64,000 nt of DNA from Eucommia ulmoides (Eukaryota; Streptophyta; Magnoliopsida; Garryales; Eucommiaceae). This document shows, in pieces, positions 32,707-44,455 of the stretch (within the stretch, counting starts at the first letter, position 1; each line of letters opens with the position of its first letter). The position numbers and the translations under genes were made by a program. The notes under the pieces were generated by a model that was not told the DNA's origin, searched no databases, and worked only from the letters and a program-made list of their open reading frames with translations. Location: positions 15,236,402 through 15,300,401 of the forward strand of contig CM028334.1 of the NCBI GenBank assembly GCA_016647705.1, in the 5' to 3' direction.

Positions 32707-35700
32707 TTATTTGAGGAAAGTACAGGCGACAAACAAGAAGACATAAGCCACAAGCGATGTGAGCAGTTCCAGCGTCCATGTGGGTTGTAGCATAACCGAA
32801 GGTATTGTAGGAACCAATATTGAACCGCAAACCCAACCCACCACCAAGGCCCCGAACCTACAAATAACCAACACAAACCCAAAAAACTTTCATCAACCCT
32901 AATGAAATAATAGTATTTTCGCTTAGTTGGTGGTGGTGGTGGTGGTTGTGTTGTGGTGGCTTTAATAGAAATTAAGAACAGTACTCCAAACCAACTAGCC
33001 AAAATGGTAGTTACACCATTTTGTTCTTGCTCTTGAGATGGATCTTGTATTGGAATTGCTCTCTCCCCTACATATACTTACCCAATAATGGCAGATCTAC
33101 CCAAGCTCTTTGTTTTGTCATTCAGGAAGTATATGCAAGCTGCCAAAGACAGAGCCATCTGGAGAGACAAGAGGGATGATCAGAGGCATACATGAAACAT
33201 ATTGTTGTGTACTAACATAAAACATTATTGCAAAGGAGGAATTTATTCTGAGAAGACTTGGAATAGAAACAGAATTCGTGAGCAGAAAAAAGACAAAATT
33301 ACTTCGGTCTGCATTGTTTTAGAACCCGAAAACAGTTTCCGAAAAGTTTAAAAACAGCTCAAATTAGTTTTTCAGAATTGTTAAAATTGCATTTTTTTTT
33401 TTAAAATAAAAACTTCATTAAAAGTGTGTCAAATAATTAAAAGTAAAACTAACTAGATGCTTTTGATTGATTTTTTTTTTTTAAATGAGATTATTGATGT
33501 GTGATTGGTTAAAAATGTGTGTATATATATGTATGAGGAAATGTGAGTAAAGAAAAAATAAAAAATAATATTTCAAAAACAACAACCGTATGATATTAAG
33601 AAGAGGTGATGCGATTGATTCTCAATTGTAAAAAGTAAAGTCATTGAATTTTTTGTTTTCGGAAACAAAGAGCATGAATCCCAGTTGTTAACCAAACACC
33701 ACCTTTATAAATGAAAGATATGAAACGAACCTGGAAAGCAGGTCCAGTTTCAGCAGAATTCAGCACACTCCAAAATGCCATAAATGAGAAGAGGAACAAT
33801 CTTCTGAGAATAATTATGGGAGGAGGAAACTCCACGAAAGAGAGCAAGTTCCGAACCCAAGGTGGAGACTCGTCTACTTTCTTTTTCATCCTGCTTTTCA
33901 AGTTGATCTTCGTCTTCTTCCTATTCCAGAAACTGAACATCAACAATTTCTCAAAAGCAGATTCTATTGATTCCACACTTCTCTCATGACTAGCGTACTG
34001 ATCCAATAGAAAATTGCGAGAACTCCATATTTCTTCCTCTGAAGCATCAGGCTTTATACCAAGGCGCCTATACGGGTTCCAAACCTTAGCTCGAGGGAAT
34101 ACTGGTACCTTACCTGCAAACATTAAAAAAAAATGTAAATTACAAGGAGCACACGTTTTCTATAGGGGAAAAAAACAAAAACTTTTAATTCAAATGGCCG
34201 TATCACCTACTTTAATATTATACTTTTGTTATTTTATAAATTCAATTATACGGTAGATGAGTGGGAGACGAGAATGGTTAAAATTAGGAATGAAACTATT
34301 AAAGAGAATTTAGGAATAGCACCCATCGAAGAGAAGATGAGAGAAAAGCATTTACGGTAGTTTAGACATATGCATAGAAGACCTATAGAAGCACCAATGA
34401 GAAAATGTAATATAGTTCAAGTGCGTGTGCGTGTGTGTATAAACTGAAATTATAAAATTCCTTCTGTCTCATGAGATTCAAAGATTTTATGATTTTGGAA
34501 ACTCAGGGATATTCCTACCCAACACTCTTATCAGCGAGTCCATCTAAAAGGTTTATAATATTAACCAGCAATAAGCAAAGTTTTGTCTGGTTGCCTTCAG
34601 TAAACAAAGCAAGTAGTAGCATCTAGGTTCTTCTTTTTCTTTTGGATACTGAACTTTATTTAAAAAAAAAAAAAAAAGAAGAAGAAAGAAAGAAAAACAG
34701 AAAACTAGACACCTCAAGAAAAGAAGCTAGGTTGCAACCAGGTTGGGAAAATCAAATAAAGGAGACCAGCAGCATCAGATTATCCATCAAACAACACCAC
34801 AAATATCCGGAAACAACAAACAATCAAATGAGAAATGGACAGCCAAACAGATATATAATCTGGCAGGACCATATAAAAAAAAAAACCCTGGCAGACCATA
34901 TATTTCTTGACAATTGGCATAGGCCGATGGAGCAACGAGAAATAATAGACACATCCGAACCTAGAACTCTTTTTGTAGAACCATACAGAACATAGCTCTT
35001 AAAAGGTGTAACAACTTCATGGCACAGGACACACATGATGAAATGCTAAACATGAATGGGACCAATATAACCTGAAAATTTTGGGTGTCACATCTCGTCA
35101 TTTTTCCCCCACCACACTCCTGATGGATAACTATTGTTGACTTGTATCCTATTCCTGACGTGTTGAGATGCTTTTAGAAAGCAGTCATTACTTCAAATAC
35201 ACTGCTGATATAAATAGAGACAAAAGTCATAAATCAAATATGTTCTGATACTGCCCAAAGGAACACCCCCCCACCCCCAACTCCCCATTACTCATACCTT
35301 TGTCAAAATTGTATTCCAACTGTTGAATTTCGTATTTTGTCAGGTGGGAGATGTTCTTGCTACTGAGACGAGCAATAACTAAAACTCAAGTGCATACAAA
35401 CTACAGGTGAAGTGCATGCAAAGAGAAAGAAAAAGGAGTGGGTGAAAAGAGAAGGCTTCAATTTTAATTTGAGGGGAGAGAGTTGAAAAGAGATGGGTGT
35501 CTAATGCTTTTAGTGTGCATCTTTGTGGCACAAAAACACTTACTAAAGGCGCACCTAGGTAGAAGGCTCATCAAGTTCCAATTGTAGCGCCTCCCCTAGT
35601 GAAGTCCATGCTCTTTAGATAAGGCTAGCACCTCGTGGGCTTAGGCTCAAGTCCCATGGCTCAGGCGAGGTGCACCTAGTCTTTTACAAATTTATGATAC

Positions 35701-38135
35701 TTTCATGTTTGCCATACATTAGAGTAGATTATTTTCATTTCTCTTCCAAATAATGGCTACTAGAATAGTAAATAGCAATTCAAGTTACATTTTAATTGAT
35801 AAGATAATTGTTATGTAACTAGAAATAGAAGGCATTTAATCAATTTATAATTGTTTTAGAAAGAAATGCTTCAACTCAAAGATATGATGGAGACATCAGT
35901 TGGCTTATTGGCAGAGGTTCGATTTCCATTTGGTGGGAGTCGTGGGCATATGAATTGACTTTGGGGTGGTGATGAATCATGAATGTGCCTTTAGGACTGT
36001 GGGATCTTGAAGGATGTTAACACTCAAGGTGCTAGGAACGTTTCTGTGTTATCTAAAATTCTTCCATCTGATTTGATTGACAGGGAGATTAGATAAGAGG
36101 GTCTTCGTGAAGAGGAGGAGGACTGCTTGGTATGGTGCCCTGAAAATGATGGCAGATTCTCTATCAAATCGGTATGGGGTATGATTAGAACCAGCAATCC
36201 TTATTCTTGGATTTATTCAAAAATGTGGCATAAATGAATTCCTATTAAAATTTCTACATTTTTATGGAGAGTACGTAGTGATTGTTTGCACTTGATGACC
36301 TGATTCAGAAAAGGGTTATCACTTTAGTTTCTAAATGCTGTTGTTGTTGTAGGACTGGGCATTTAGAAACTAAAGACAATCTGTTTGTTAGCGGAGAGTT
36401 AACTCAGCAGATTTGGCATCACTATTTAGCTTTGATTGCAATCCAGATGTCTGCGTGCTGCTTTGGTTTTCTGGTTGGGAATGCAGCAGGAAACTTCTTT
36501 AAATAAACATTTGTGCTTTTCACTGCCATTTTGGATATTTGGAAGAGCAGATGTAAAGCTGTTTTCTAAGACAAAAAAACCAATGTTCAGTCCATTATAC
36601 ATCAAATCTCTAAGGTTATTGCTTCTATTGTGGACCCAAAAAAAAAGTCTATTACTATGTATAGCTCTATTGGGGGACGCATCCAAGGTCTGGGATGGTA
36701 TTAAACACTGATGATGCAGCTCGAAATAACCCAGCTGATGGAGGGGAGATCTTATCTTGACAACCAATAAGGGTCAATTTATTTTTATTTTTGCTGACTA
36801 ATTTGGTACATGTTCTAACATGTTTGCTGATGTCAAAGCAGCTCGTGAATATCTCAAACTGTGTGTTCAGCAGGGTTTTCGGAGTTTCAAATGGATTCAC
36901 AAGTTTTGGTGAAAATGATAAAAAAGAAATGTAAGATCCCTAGGAAGCTAAGATGCCCTTTTAGTGAAATTTGGGCTTCCATCTATCCAATTCATGTATC
37001 TAAAGAGACTACTCTTGCAGAAGATTTCTCGTAAATTGTAATTTGTAATATTGGAGTTCTGACCATGGAGATCAATTTCGGGATGCGTGAAGTTCTCTTC
37101 CATGCAAATTGAGAGGTATCATCAACTTTGATTACGCTGAAGTTGGCTAACTATTAATTTTTTTATTGTAATTTATTTTTATTTTTTTTGTGTGTAATAT
37201 CAATAGCTTTCGATAATTCTTGTCCTTTATTTTTGCAGAGGTTAGACCTAAGCATCCCTCTTTGTATTTTCTATAAGTAAGGCCAAGTTCCCTTATAGAT
37301 CAATTATTTTTGGTTATTAATGAAGTCCTCTTTGTACTCTCAAGGTTCCCTTACAAAAAACCATTTGAAATTGTGTGTGCTTAATTGCTTTAAATATAAA
37401 TACAAGAACCTAAGTGCGCGATGACAAAGTGATAGAGCCAGAAACTGTTTATAATCTGTACTGAATCGGGAATCTGGAAAGATCAAATATAAAACTAAGA
37501 GGAAACAGTCATATGACTCTTGCAGCTTAAACAAAAAGCATTATTTTCCAACTATGTATTGCTTCAATCTTTTCCCAAATGCAAAATACCGATTATCAGT
37601 GTTAATCTTTTAATCCCCTATTCTAAATTCAACATTTCCACCCAAACCGAAGACCAAATTAGCAAAGATATAGAAGGCACCTGCATAGGGTGAATCCTCT
37701 TCACATCTAGGGCTTCTAAAATTTATGCAACCTGGCGTCCGCTTCTTCAAATTCCTACAAATTTCGCTGCACAAAACACCCAAAAAATGAAAAGTAAAAA
37801 ATAAAAAAATCGAACAACATAATGAAGAAACGAATAAGAAACTTCAATTACGTGAATACCACACACAACAGAATAAGTAATTAAACAAAAAAAAAAAAGA
37901 TTTTCTTAGCGAAATAATTAAAATCCAATCAAAAATATTCATCAGAATACAAAGTGCTCATAATTTTGAATCAAAATTCTACTCTAGCCTTGATGCAGAA
38001 TTTGAAGATAACATACACTTATTTGGATGTAGAGTTTTAAATGAGTGGGACTGAAAGAGAGGGAGAAGCTGCTTACAGTTTACGGCCGCTGATAGGTGAT
38101 GAAAAAGTAGGATTATGGAGAAGAAGGGCTGCCAT
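32707..38135 (-). CDS. CPP1-like (DUF3353) chloroplast membrane protein with J-like domain
   Basis: The exons, all on the - strand, are 38077-38135, 37681-37766, 33731-34113, 33082-33158 and 32707-32857. All junctions are GT/AG and in phase, giving 756 nt and 251 aa. The start [20 protein letters not shown] looks like a chloroplast transit peptide. A J-like domain without the HPD motif follows ([39 protein letters not shown]), then the basic [17 protein letters not shown]. About four membrane segments end the protein, closing with [17 protein letters not shown] and CTFLK. It resembles the CPP1-like paralogue typified by Arabidopsis At3g51140 more than CPP1 itself, which holds protochlorophyllide oxidoreductase. 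Intron 2 (3.5 kb) contains LINE debris. No frame breaks were seen. Confidence 0.9.
34268..34428 (+). pseudogene. RTE-type LINE 3' fragment in an intron
   Basis: The + strand reads [20 protein letters not shown], then KMREKHLR and [15 protein letters not shown], with one stop. This matches the conserved C-terminal end of plant RTE reverse transcriptases (VAPI..KM.E..LRWFGHV.RRP..APVR). It is opposite to the host gene and lies in its large intron. Confidence 0.65.
34610..35880. other. Intron sequence with no recognised element
   Basis: This part of intron 2 of the CPP1-like gene contains a poly(A) and GAAGAAA run at about 34660-34700 and a GGCGCACCTAGG..GAGGTGCACCTAG inverted motif at 35548-35680. 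That motif could be the remnant of a MITE. Nothing else could be assigned. Confidence 0.35.
35890..37140 (+). pseudogene. LINE ORF2 C-terminal remnant (zf-RVT and RNase H) in an intron
   Basis: The + strand reads [20 protein letters not shown] at about 35890, then a zf-RVT region: [55 protein letters not shown] degraded RNase H start, [16 protein letters not shown], is near 36705. Stops and shifts are frequent. It is a 5'-truncated plant L1 copy, antisense to the CPP1-like gene, and does not disturb the splice sites. Confidence 0.75.
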
Positions 38136-38429
38136 TGAAGCCCAAACGTCTCCGTCTAGTTGCCGAAGAAAAAAGAGAGAGCTCGTTTTCAACCTCTCGA
38201 TAATTTGTAGAGGTGAATGAACACAGGAGGATGGCTAGATTGCGCACAGTAAATTTTTTTGGGGGGATAAATTGCAATTACTCCACAAAGTTTTCAATCA
38301 ATTGCACATGGTACCCTATACTTTGAGTTATAGCATATTACGTCCGGAAATTTACTCATTGTATCGATAATTTATTCTTAATAAAACCACATTTTAATGT
38401 ATTATGTTAAAATCACATTTTCATACTCT
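38136..38429. promoter_or_regulatory. 5' flank of the CPP1-like gene
   Basis: The 290 bp upstream of the - strand ATG (38133-38135) contain a leader with AGAGAGAGCTCG-type sequence and AT-rich DNA. No clear TATA box was fixed. The SINE at 38430-38628 lies about 300 bp from the start codon, in the promoter region. Confidence 0.35.
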
Positions 38430-38628
38430 TTTTTTTTTTTGGTATAAACCATCTGGTATCCGATAACCACATTGGATTTCGACTAATCTGAATCGAGTCG
38501 GGTTGGACCACAAGGGCGGCAAAGCTCTCCCTACCAAGTTTTAACACAATTGCATTCCCAAATCTCAAACCAAGAATCTTGGTTAAGTTAGAACAATCCA
38601 TCACCAACTAATCTACACGCTCGATGGT
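38430..38628 (-). mobile_element. tRNA-derived SINE with target duplications
   Basis: On the - strand the element begins with an A-box-like TAGATTAGTTGG and continues with a B-box-like GGTTTGAGATTTGGG. It then has the body motif GTAGGGAGAGCTTTGCCGCC, and GGATACCAGATGGTTTATAC precedes an 11-A tail. It is flanked by ACATTTTCATACTCT (38415-38429) and ACATTTTCACACTTT (38629-38643), a 15-bp duplication with two mismatches. Pol III boxes, an A-tail and a long duplication are the marks of a SINE. Confidence 0.75.
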
Positions 38629-38643
38629 ACATTTTCACACTTT

Positions 38644-39415
38644 GAAATTTATCTTTACTCGTATTGCATTTTTGGAGTTTCAAATCTTGCATATGTCTTT
38701 TTAAATTTACGGTAAATACCATTTAGGTTGGTTTGGGTAAGGAATTTGATACTTTTTTTGAATTTGAAAATGATGCAATTTCAAAATTTTGAATTTTTAA
38801 ATCCCATCATTTAAAAATCTATTGTTTGAATTACTATTTTAAATGAAGAATTCGATTGTGTAATTTCATAATTTTTTTATTTGGATAAATAAGTATTTGT
38901 ACGTAGAATTTTGAAATTGATTACATTTTAATAATAAAAATATATGAAAATATATTTAATAATATAATTTAGGCAAATTAAAATTTTGGTCTTCGTATTT
39001 GCACGCGTTTGTCTATATGGCCTTCCATTTTATTTTATTTTTTGTCAAAGTGACTCCCGTATTTGCACACGATTTTTTAAGTGATCATTCTGTAAAATGA
39101 GAGTACTCCCGGGGATAGATCCAGTTGAGACGGGGTGGGGCCTTATTTGTTCGTCACCCCAAGCTCCTCACTCTAGTTCAACTCACAAAATGAAAAACCT
39201 TCCTCAAACACAACCTAAGCTAAGCGTTTAGCTGTGTGCAGCACAGCTAAAACGTTGGCTTTATTTTAATGAGGACGAAACGTTGTGCGGTAGCTTCGGT
39301 TATGCGAAACTAAATGCATGAAAGCCCTAATAGGTCAGGAAAATGAGATATCAAGAGGGAAGGCTTAAAGGGTTCGAAAAAGGGAAGAATCAAACAAACA
39401 ACGATTTTCGGCCCG
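38644..39415. other. AT-rich intergenic DNA, no gene seen
   Basis: No coding sequence was recognised. At 39220-39260 an imperfect hairpin AAGCGTTTAGCTGTG..CACAGCTAAAACGTTGGC is present. The stretch ends at the start of plastid-like DNA. Confidence 0.4.
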
Positions 39416-39515
39416 CACACAGCTAGGCGCCCCTCATTGGATTCCAGAAGAACAACTTCATTAGGATTGAGGAATTGTTGTAATTCTTCCTGAATAGCCT
39501 GGATTGGAGTTATTC

Positions 39516-39757
39516 CTAAAATTGAGGATCCACGCTATATGGCTTCACTGACCTATAAAGGCTCTCCCTCAAGCGACTGACCCTCGTTGCATACATATAT
39601 TGATCATAATCATAGGAGGGATCGTCCCTCTTAGATCCCTTATTCCGATCACTATACAAATCGCTTTCTAATTCACCTAATTCGTTCAGACAAGAATGAT
39701 CCTCCACAATTTCCAAAATATGATTTAGAATATCAACCAAATAGATTTAATAATCAT
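39516..39757 (-). pseudogene. accD: Plastid accD-like fragment
   Basis: The - strand reads LVDILNHILEIVEDHSCLNE, then SDLYSDRNKGSKRDDPSYDY and DQYMYATR. This resembles the variable N-terminal part of plastid acetyl-CoA carboxylase beta subunit (DxxxxxFEIDNDHSCLSELE, then SKRDDPxYDxYMYDT). The catalytic zinc-finger and carboxyltransferase part is absent, so it is a nuclear fragment with no function. Confidence 0.55.
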
Positions 39758-40484
39758 CCCCATTACTATCCCTAACTAACAAAGTTAGAGGGGAATATTA
39801 ATTTCGAGCACTCAAACGAAATCCATTCTTACCACAAGCTTTTAATAATATGGCTGTGATATGTCATTACGTGCGACTATCTCCACTATAATATATATAT
39901 ATATATATAAAAAAAAAAAAAAGATCAATAGTCAATACTAGAATTCAAGTATTGTATACGTCATTAGTTCGATCCTTTGTAGGAACTACCCGTAATAACG
40001 AATTTACAAAATGGATATGTTTATCATAAAGAGATTCATCCTTGCTTCACCTTAATTGTTATTTGAACAAGTTAAAGTCCTATCTTGATTCGAGTGGGGA
40101 TATCATTTCTCTTCTACATGTCCATGGAGTTTTGAAAAATCCAAACGACCGGTAGATTCACATCACACCTGCGATCTTTCTACCGATAATGGTGGTACCC
40201 AGTCCTATGGCCATACTCTATTTTGAAAGAATAAATTCAAATTGTCTTTCGGAGAGATGGTTGAGTGGTTACAAAACAAGAAAATTCCGCGGTCAAGCTA
40301 CCAAAATAGAATGGGCCATAAACCCGAGCTCTAAATGATTGATCACCATAATGGCTTCTTAGAAGTCATAATAGCCTATGCATAGATAATCATCGAGATT
40401 CAAGGATTCAATTCATCAATGCAATAGTTTCTAAGAAAAGTTTTATTTGTCTCTCCTAGAAGTTGGTTAGCTACCTCTCATTTT

Positions 40485-40557
40485 GTTCTATGTACGATTT
40501 GAACCTACAACATCGGGTTTTGGGGACCCATGTTCTACCGAACTGAACTAAGAGCGT
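40485..40557 (-). pseudogene. trnW: Plastid-derived trnW-CCA pseudogene
   Basis: The complement of 40485-40557 matches plastid tRNA-Trp: CTTAGTTCAGTTCGGTAGAA, an anticodon loop with CCA in GGGTCCCCAAAACCC, and GGTTCAAATC. The acceptor stem is mispaired (ACGCTC against GTTCTA), as expected for a decayed nuclear copy. Confidence 0.75.
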
Positions 40558-40919
40558 TTTCCTATCAGAATCGATAAGACTCTAGATTCTTTTTGTAACC
40601 CCAATACGTCTTTTAATCATATACTAAATAGTATCTTACAAATGAAATGAGAATTGATTTCAATTGACTCCTCGGTCGCGGCAGCTGTAGTAGGACAGAA
40701 GACTGATCGTGATGCTTGTAAACCAATTTATGATGTCTTTGTCGCTAAAGTTCGCTAAGCAGGCCACGTGGATTGTCCAGGGTCTTCTTCGGCTAATGAG
40801 ACCTCGATCTCGAAGCCTTCAGAGTATCTTTTTTATAGGAGCCTTTATTTGTATAGAGAATTCGCTACTACTATATCTCGCCCAGTGTCTTCATATAGAT
40901 AGATATAAAATCTATGGGG

Positions 40920-42375
40920 TGATAGGTGTAAAATACCTATCTACTTCTAAACCGAATTTGGTAGTTTTCAAGTGTTTTAGTTATATTTAATTGCTTTTTA
41001 GTTTGCTTTTATGTAATTCAGGTGTAGGGACGCAAACAAGAGATAAATGAGCGAAAACGTTGGGAAAACGGTGAAGAAATGATGAAGAAACAAGGTTTCA
41101 AGATTACAAGAGCCATTGCCACGGAGAAGAATCTACCGCCGAGGCAGTGAGAATGCAGAAGATACTTAAAATGTGAGTAGTCCCTCGGCCTAGGCAGAGA
41201 AGAGGCAGAATGTTTGGAGCAGTCCCTCGGCCTAGGTGGAAATTCCATCGCCTAGGCGGAGAAGAGGCAGAAACTTTGGAGCAGTCCCACGGCCTAGGTG
41301 GAATGGCAGAACCTTAACCGACATAACCTCCGCCTAGGCGGTGACCTCTGCACAGCAAATAGATATTTTGAGATATTTTGAAACCTTGTGCCTATTAATA
41401 CCTATTGTCCCACTTCCCTTGAGAACTCTTGGAGCATGAAACATCCCTAACCCTTAGGCCTTGATTCTTGGCCATTGTTGAAGAAGATATTCAACATCTG
41501 GAGAAGAGGAAACATTGATGAATCAGTCTTTGGCGACAGTGGATCACTCAACTTTAAGATTTGATATTTCTCTCTTTGTTTCTCTCTTTGTAATTTAATG
41601 TTTTATTGTAAATGATGATGAATATATCTTGGTTTAATGTTTCAATGGCCAAGATCATGTTAGATTAGTTAAATATTAGCTAGGGATCGATGTAGTTGTG
41701 TAAATACTAGTTTAATAAAATATATGTTTCTTTAACGGTTGTTTGTTTTTAAATATGATTGTGTTTATCATTTTATGACAACTTTAATATGCTTGTTATG
41801 GTATTAGGGTTGGATTTGAGAATCTAGGGTTTGACACTCGGAAGAGGTAACCCTGGATTCGAACTAGGGTAAACACATCGTTACGATCTAACGACCCGGG
41901 AGGGTGTTAGTTAGTGTGCAATGGATGACGTTGGGGTAAGACTCACGTGGCCTAGAGTCATTAAGACATTGATGGGGATCTCTTCGTTGACACGAAGTCG
42001 CGTATTCCCCCGTTTTACACTCGGAAGAGGTGGAAGAGTTTTAGAATCGAGATTATTGGATACCATAAACTTCGTTATTATTAACTAAAACGAAATCAAA
42101 CATGTATTAAGCGAACAAAATCAATTCCTAGTTAATCAACTTAGTTATGATTAACCCACTAATTGTAGTTTAGCTTAGTTTTAATTAGTTTTATTTTAAA
42201 TCATTTCTTGAACCGTCTGGATAATATGGGACTATACAAATTGCAGTATTCAACTTATTCAACCCGTCCCTGTGGGAACGATATTCGATTTTAAAGATCC
42301 ACTATATTAAAACAGGACCTCGTGCACTTACGAGTAGTCAATACGCGAGCGTACAACAAACGCCTCGATGTACCA
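40920..42375. mobile_element. Solo LTR (Ty3/Gypsy-like), 5-bp duplication TGGGG
   Basis: The segment begins TGATAGGTGTAAAATACC and ends GATGTACCA, flanked by TGGGG at 40915-40919 and 42376-42380. No internal region is present, so it is a solo LTR of 1456 bp. Sequence such as CGTCCCTGTGGGAACGATA near the right end is typical of long Gypsy LTRs. Internal CCTCGGCCTAGG(C/T)GG repeats lie at 41180-41345. It interrupts plastid-derived DNA. Confidence 0.8.
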
Positions 42376-42600
42376 TGGGGCAATTACTTAGATGTATATT
42401 TTGTGCTACAGCCCTTCCTAGCTAATCGAAAAGAGCCCATGATCCAGAATCGATCTTACTTAGGATCGCAAATCCCAAGTTTGTCTATGAAAAGCGCTAT
42501 CATTTGATAAAAATCCATTAGTTTTGGTTCAAATCTAATTTCAAATTGAGTAATTCCAAAGATCTATACAACTAGCTAAATCTTATGAACACGACTTCTT

Positions 42601-42709
42601 GTAATGGGCGAAATCCTAACGGAGCAATGCCGCGTGGAGGTAGAAGGCCTACGGGTTGTGAACTTCTTTTCCTGAAGAAGAAGCAATGATAGTATCTGGG
42701 GAATAAGCA
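42601..42709 (+). pseudogene. rrn16: Plastid 16S rRNA fragment
   Basis: GTAATGGGCGAAATCCTAAC, then GGAGCAATGCCGCGTGGAGG and GTGAACTTCTTTTCC, to GGGGAATAAGCA match the region around position 350-450 of plastid 16S rRNA with a few changes. Only about 110 bp are present, so it is a pseudogene. Confidence 0.9.
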
Positions 42710-43051
42710 GAACTCTTCCAGCCCTTTTGCATATCATCACACTGGGGTTGCCCTGTCTAGAGGCTTGCCGTAAGGTTTCTGCCCTATCCGAGTAACTCGT
42801 TTGAAGCGAGCGTGGATTGATTTGGATGGACTTCTCGCCTTTCCCCAATCACCTCTGTCCCACGTATTGACACTCATAATGATCCATTTTATGGAGATCC
42901 CATTGTATTCTAGAAGCTCATATCATTGGTCCTGATAAACCCCAATTTATTGTTTCTGCTCCCCTAATAATGCCAAAATGGCATTTTCTTTTGACCCAAT
43001 TTTTTGTCTCTCCTTAACATTCTGAAAAAAAAAAGAAAAGAAAAAAGGATA

Positions 43052-43200
43052 ACACCCAGTGCAACGGCTTCTGGTAGAGCAACGAACAGCAGTTTAACTT
43101 GGGGAGGCGGGGATTTAGTAGCAGTGGGTGGTAAGGTGGCTTTGTTACCTATTCCATTAAGAATTGCATATTTTTTGGTATACCATATTCATGCATTTCA
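43052..43200 (+). pseudogene. psaA: Plastid psaA fragment
   Basis: The reading [20 protein letters not shown], then [15 protein letters not shown], matches the photosystem I P700 apoprotein A1 segment [20 protein letters not shown] followed by LGTADFLVHHIHAF. Substitutions and truncation show a nuclear fragment. Confidence 0.85.
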
Positions 43201-43212
43201 AAACAAGGTATT

Positions 43213-44224
43213 TGTCACACCCTACCCCGAACACCCATCACCCTAGAGCCGACGTAACGTCGACATGACATCACCTACACGCCAAAACAACTAGGAAACT
43301 ACAAGTGCATACATAAATACATAATCACAAAATCAGACCATATATATATATATATATACTCTCTAATTGGGGACACACCCGTCCCTATAAAATTATAATA
43401 ACAACAAAGATAAAATAATCATGAACATCTCATAGGTTCGCCTCAACCAGCACCTCCCAAAATACTCTCTCGCTACCGCATCGCCGGACTCTACCTAGTG
43501 CTAGTAGGGGACTAACTCCTAATTGTTGCACCTGCGAGTGTGCTATCTTCTTAATAAAAATATTTTAGATGGATCAAGTATAAAACATATAAATATCACA
43601 TATCGACAATAATATAATAATCTCATAATTTAAATATCTCATACCAGAATATTATAGCTAACTATCTAGTAAAATGAAATCAAAATAATAGATATATCAA
43701 CGTAAATAAATATACCAATCCAATATCGAATAATATGTATAAATGTACTCATCTCATTTACCTCATACGATAAAACACCACACCACATCATATCATACCA
43801 CCCCACATCACACCACACCTCATCACATCACACCACGCCCCGGCTAGCCATGTGATCGTTTTAACCCATGATCGGGAGTTGCAATGGTATCGTACCACCC
43901 GTAGGATATGCCTTCCTAACGGGACATAACAACGCTCTGCTAGACTATGCTAAACATGAGAACAACGCTCTGCTGGACTATGCCAAGCAGGTGAATACCC
44001 AAACACCCACTTCCACCTTAACAACAACAACTCTATCCACAATCAATTTCCACCATCTTTTAAAACCAACTAGATACAACAAATCATTTTTCCACTTCTT
44101 TAAAAACCAACGTAATCCACATTTTCAAAAACATCCAAAACCGTTTGATCCATATAAGTTATAAATTCGTCTAGTTTTTAAGTAAACACATTTTCCCATC
44201 ATATATATATATATATATACACAC

Positions 44225-44255
<31 letters not shown>

Positions 44256-44453
44256 TATATATATATATACACATATATATATATATAAGCAAATAGATTT
44301 ACTAGAAGACAGTACACTCACCTGGTGATCTGCTCTCCAAAGCCTTTATCGACGATACTCTACCGTTCCTTAGGTGCCTGCGAACTTATTAGTGATAGGG
44401 CCTAAATTAATATTTTATGCAAAATAGCCTAATCATGCAATGCAGGCCCTAAG
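43213..44453 (-). mobile_element. Solo LTR B, left part (Tekay-like), TSD GTATT
   Basis: It starts TGTCACACCCTACCCCG at 43213 and is related to, but diverged from, the LTRs of the nearby Gypsy element, with matching landmarks such as CACACCCGTCCCT, GGCTAGCCATG, GATCGTTTTAACC and GTAGGATATGCCTTCC. It stops at GGCCCTAAGTT (44453). Its other end lies at 55059-55590, after which GTATT repeats the left target site. AT-rich microsatellites occur at 44200-44286. Confidence 0.8.
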
Positions 44454-44455
44454 TT

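Larger units (their letters stand above)
39420..40919. other. Nuclear plastid DNA (NUPT), block 1, scrambled
   Basis: Short plastid-like pieces are joined without their normal plastid neighbours: accD-like at 39516-39757, a trnS-like start (GGAGAGATGGTTGAGTGGTT at 40252-40271), and trnW at 40485-40557. Other pieces look plastid-like but were not assigned. The block ends at 40919, where a solo LTR inserted, and continues at 42381. It shares the mosaic style with blocks 2 and 3. Confidence 0.6.
42381..43212. other. Nuclear plastid DNA (NUPT), block 2, scrambled
   Basis: The NUPT continues after the solo LTR with plastid-like pieces that are not adjacent in plastid genomes, among them 16S rRNA (42601-42709) and psaA (43052-43200). 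The pieces at 42381-42600 and 42710-43050 look organellar in style but were not assigned. It ends at the TSD GTATT (43208-43212) of the second solo LTR. Confidence 0.6.

Noticed and set aside
34642..34995. 117-codon Lys/Glu-rich frame in the CPP1-like intron
   Set aside because: Begins in a poly(A)/GAAGAAA tract, has no recognisable domain, and lies within an intron with LINE debris.
40252..40271. tRNA-Ser-like start GGAGAGATGGTTGAGTGGTT
   Set aside because: Only the first 20 bases resemble plastid trnS; the rest does not fold as a tRNA, so it is noted only as part of the NUPT.
43868..44164. 98-codon frame in the solo LTR
   Set aside because: It lies in non-coding LTR sequence that parallels 45720-45930 and 53220-53400, where similar frames also arise by chance.
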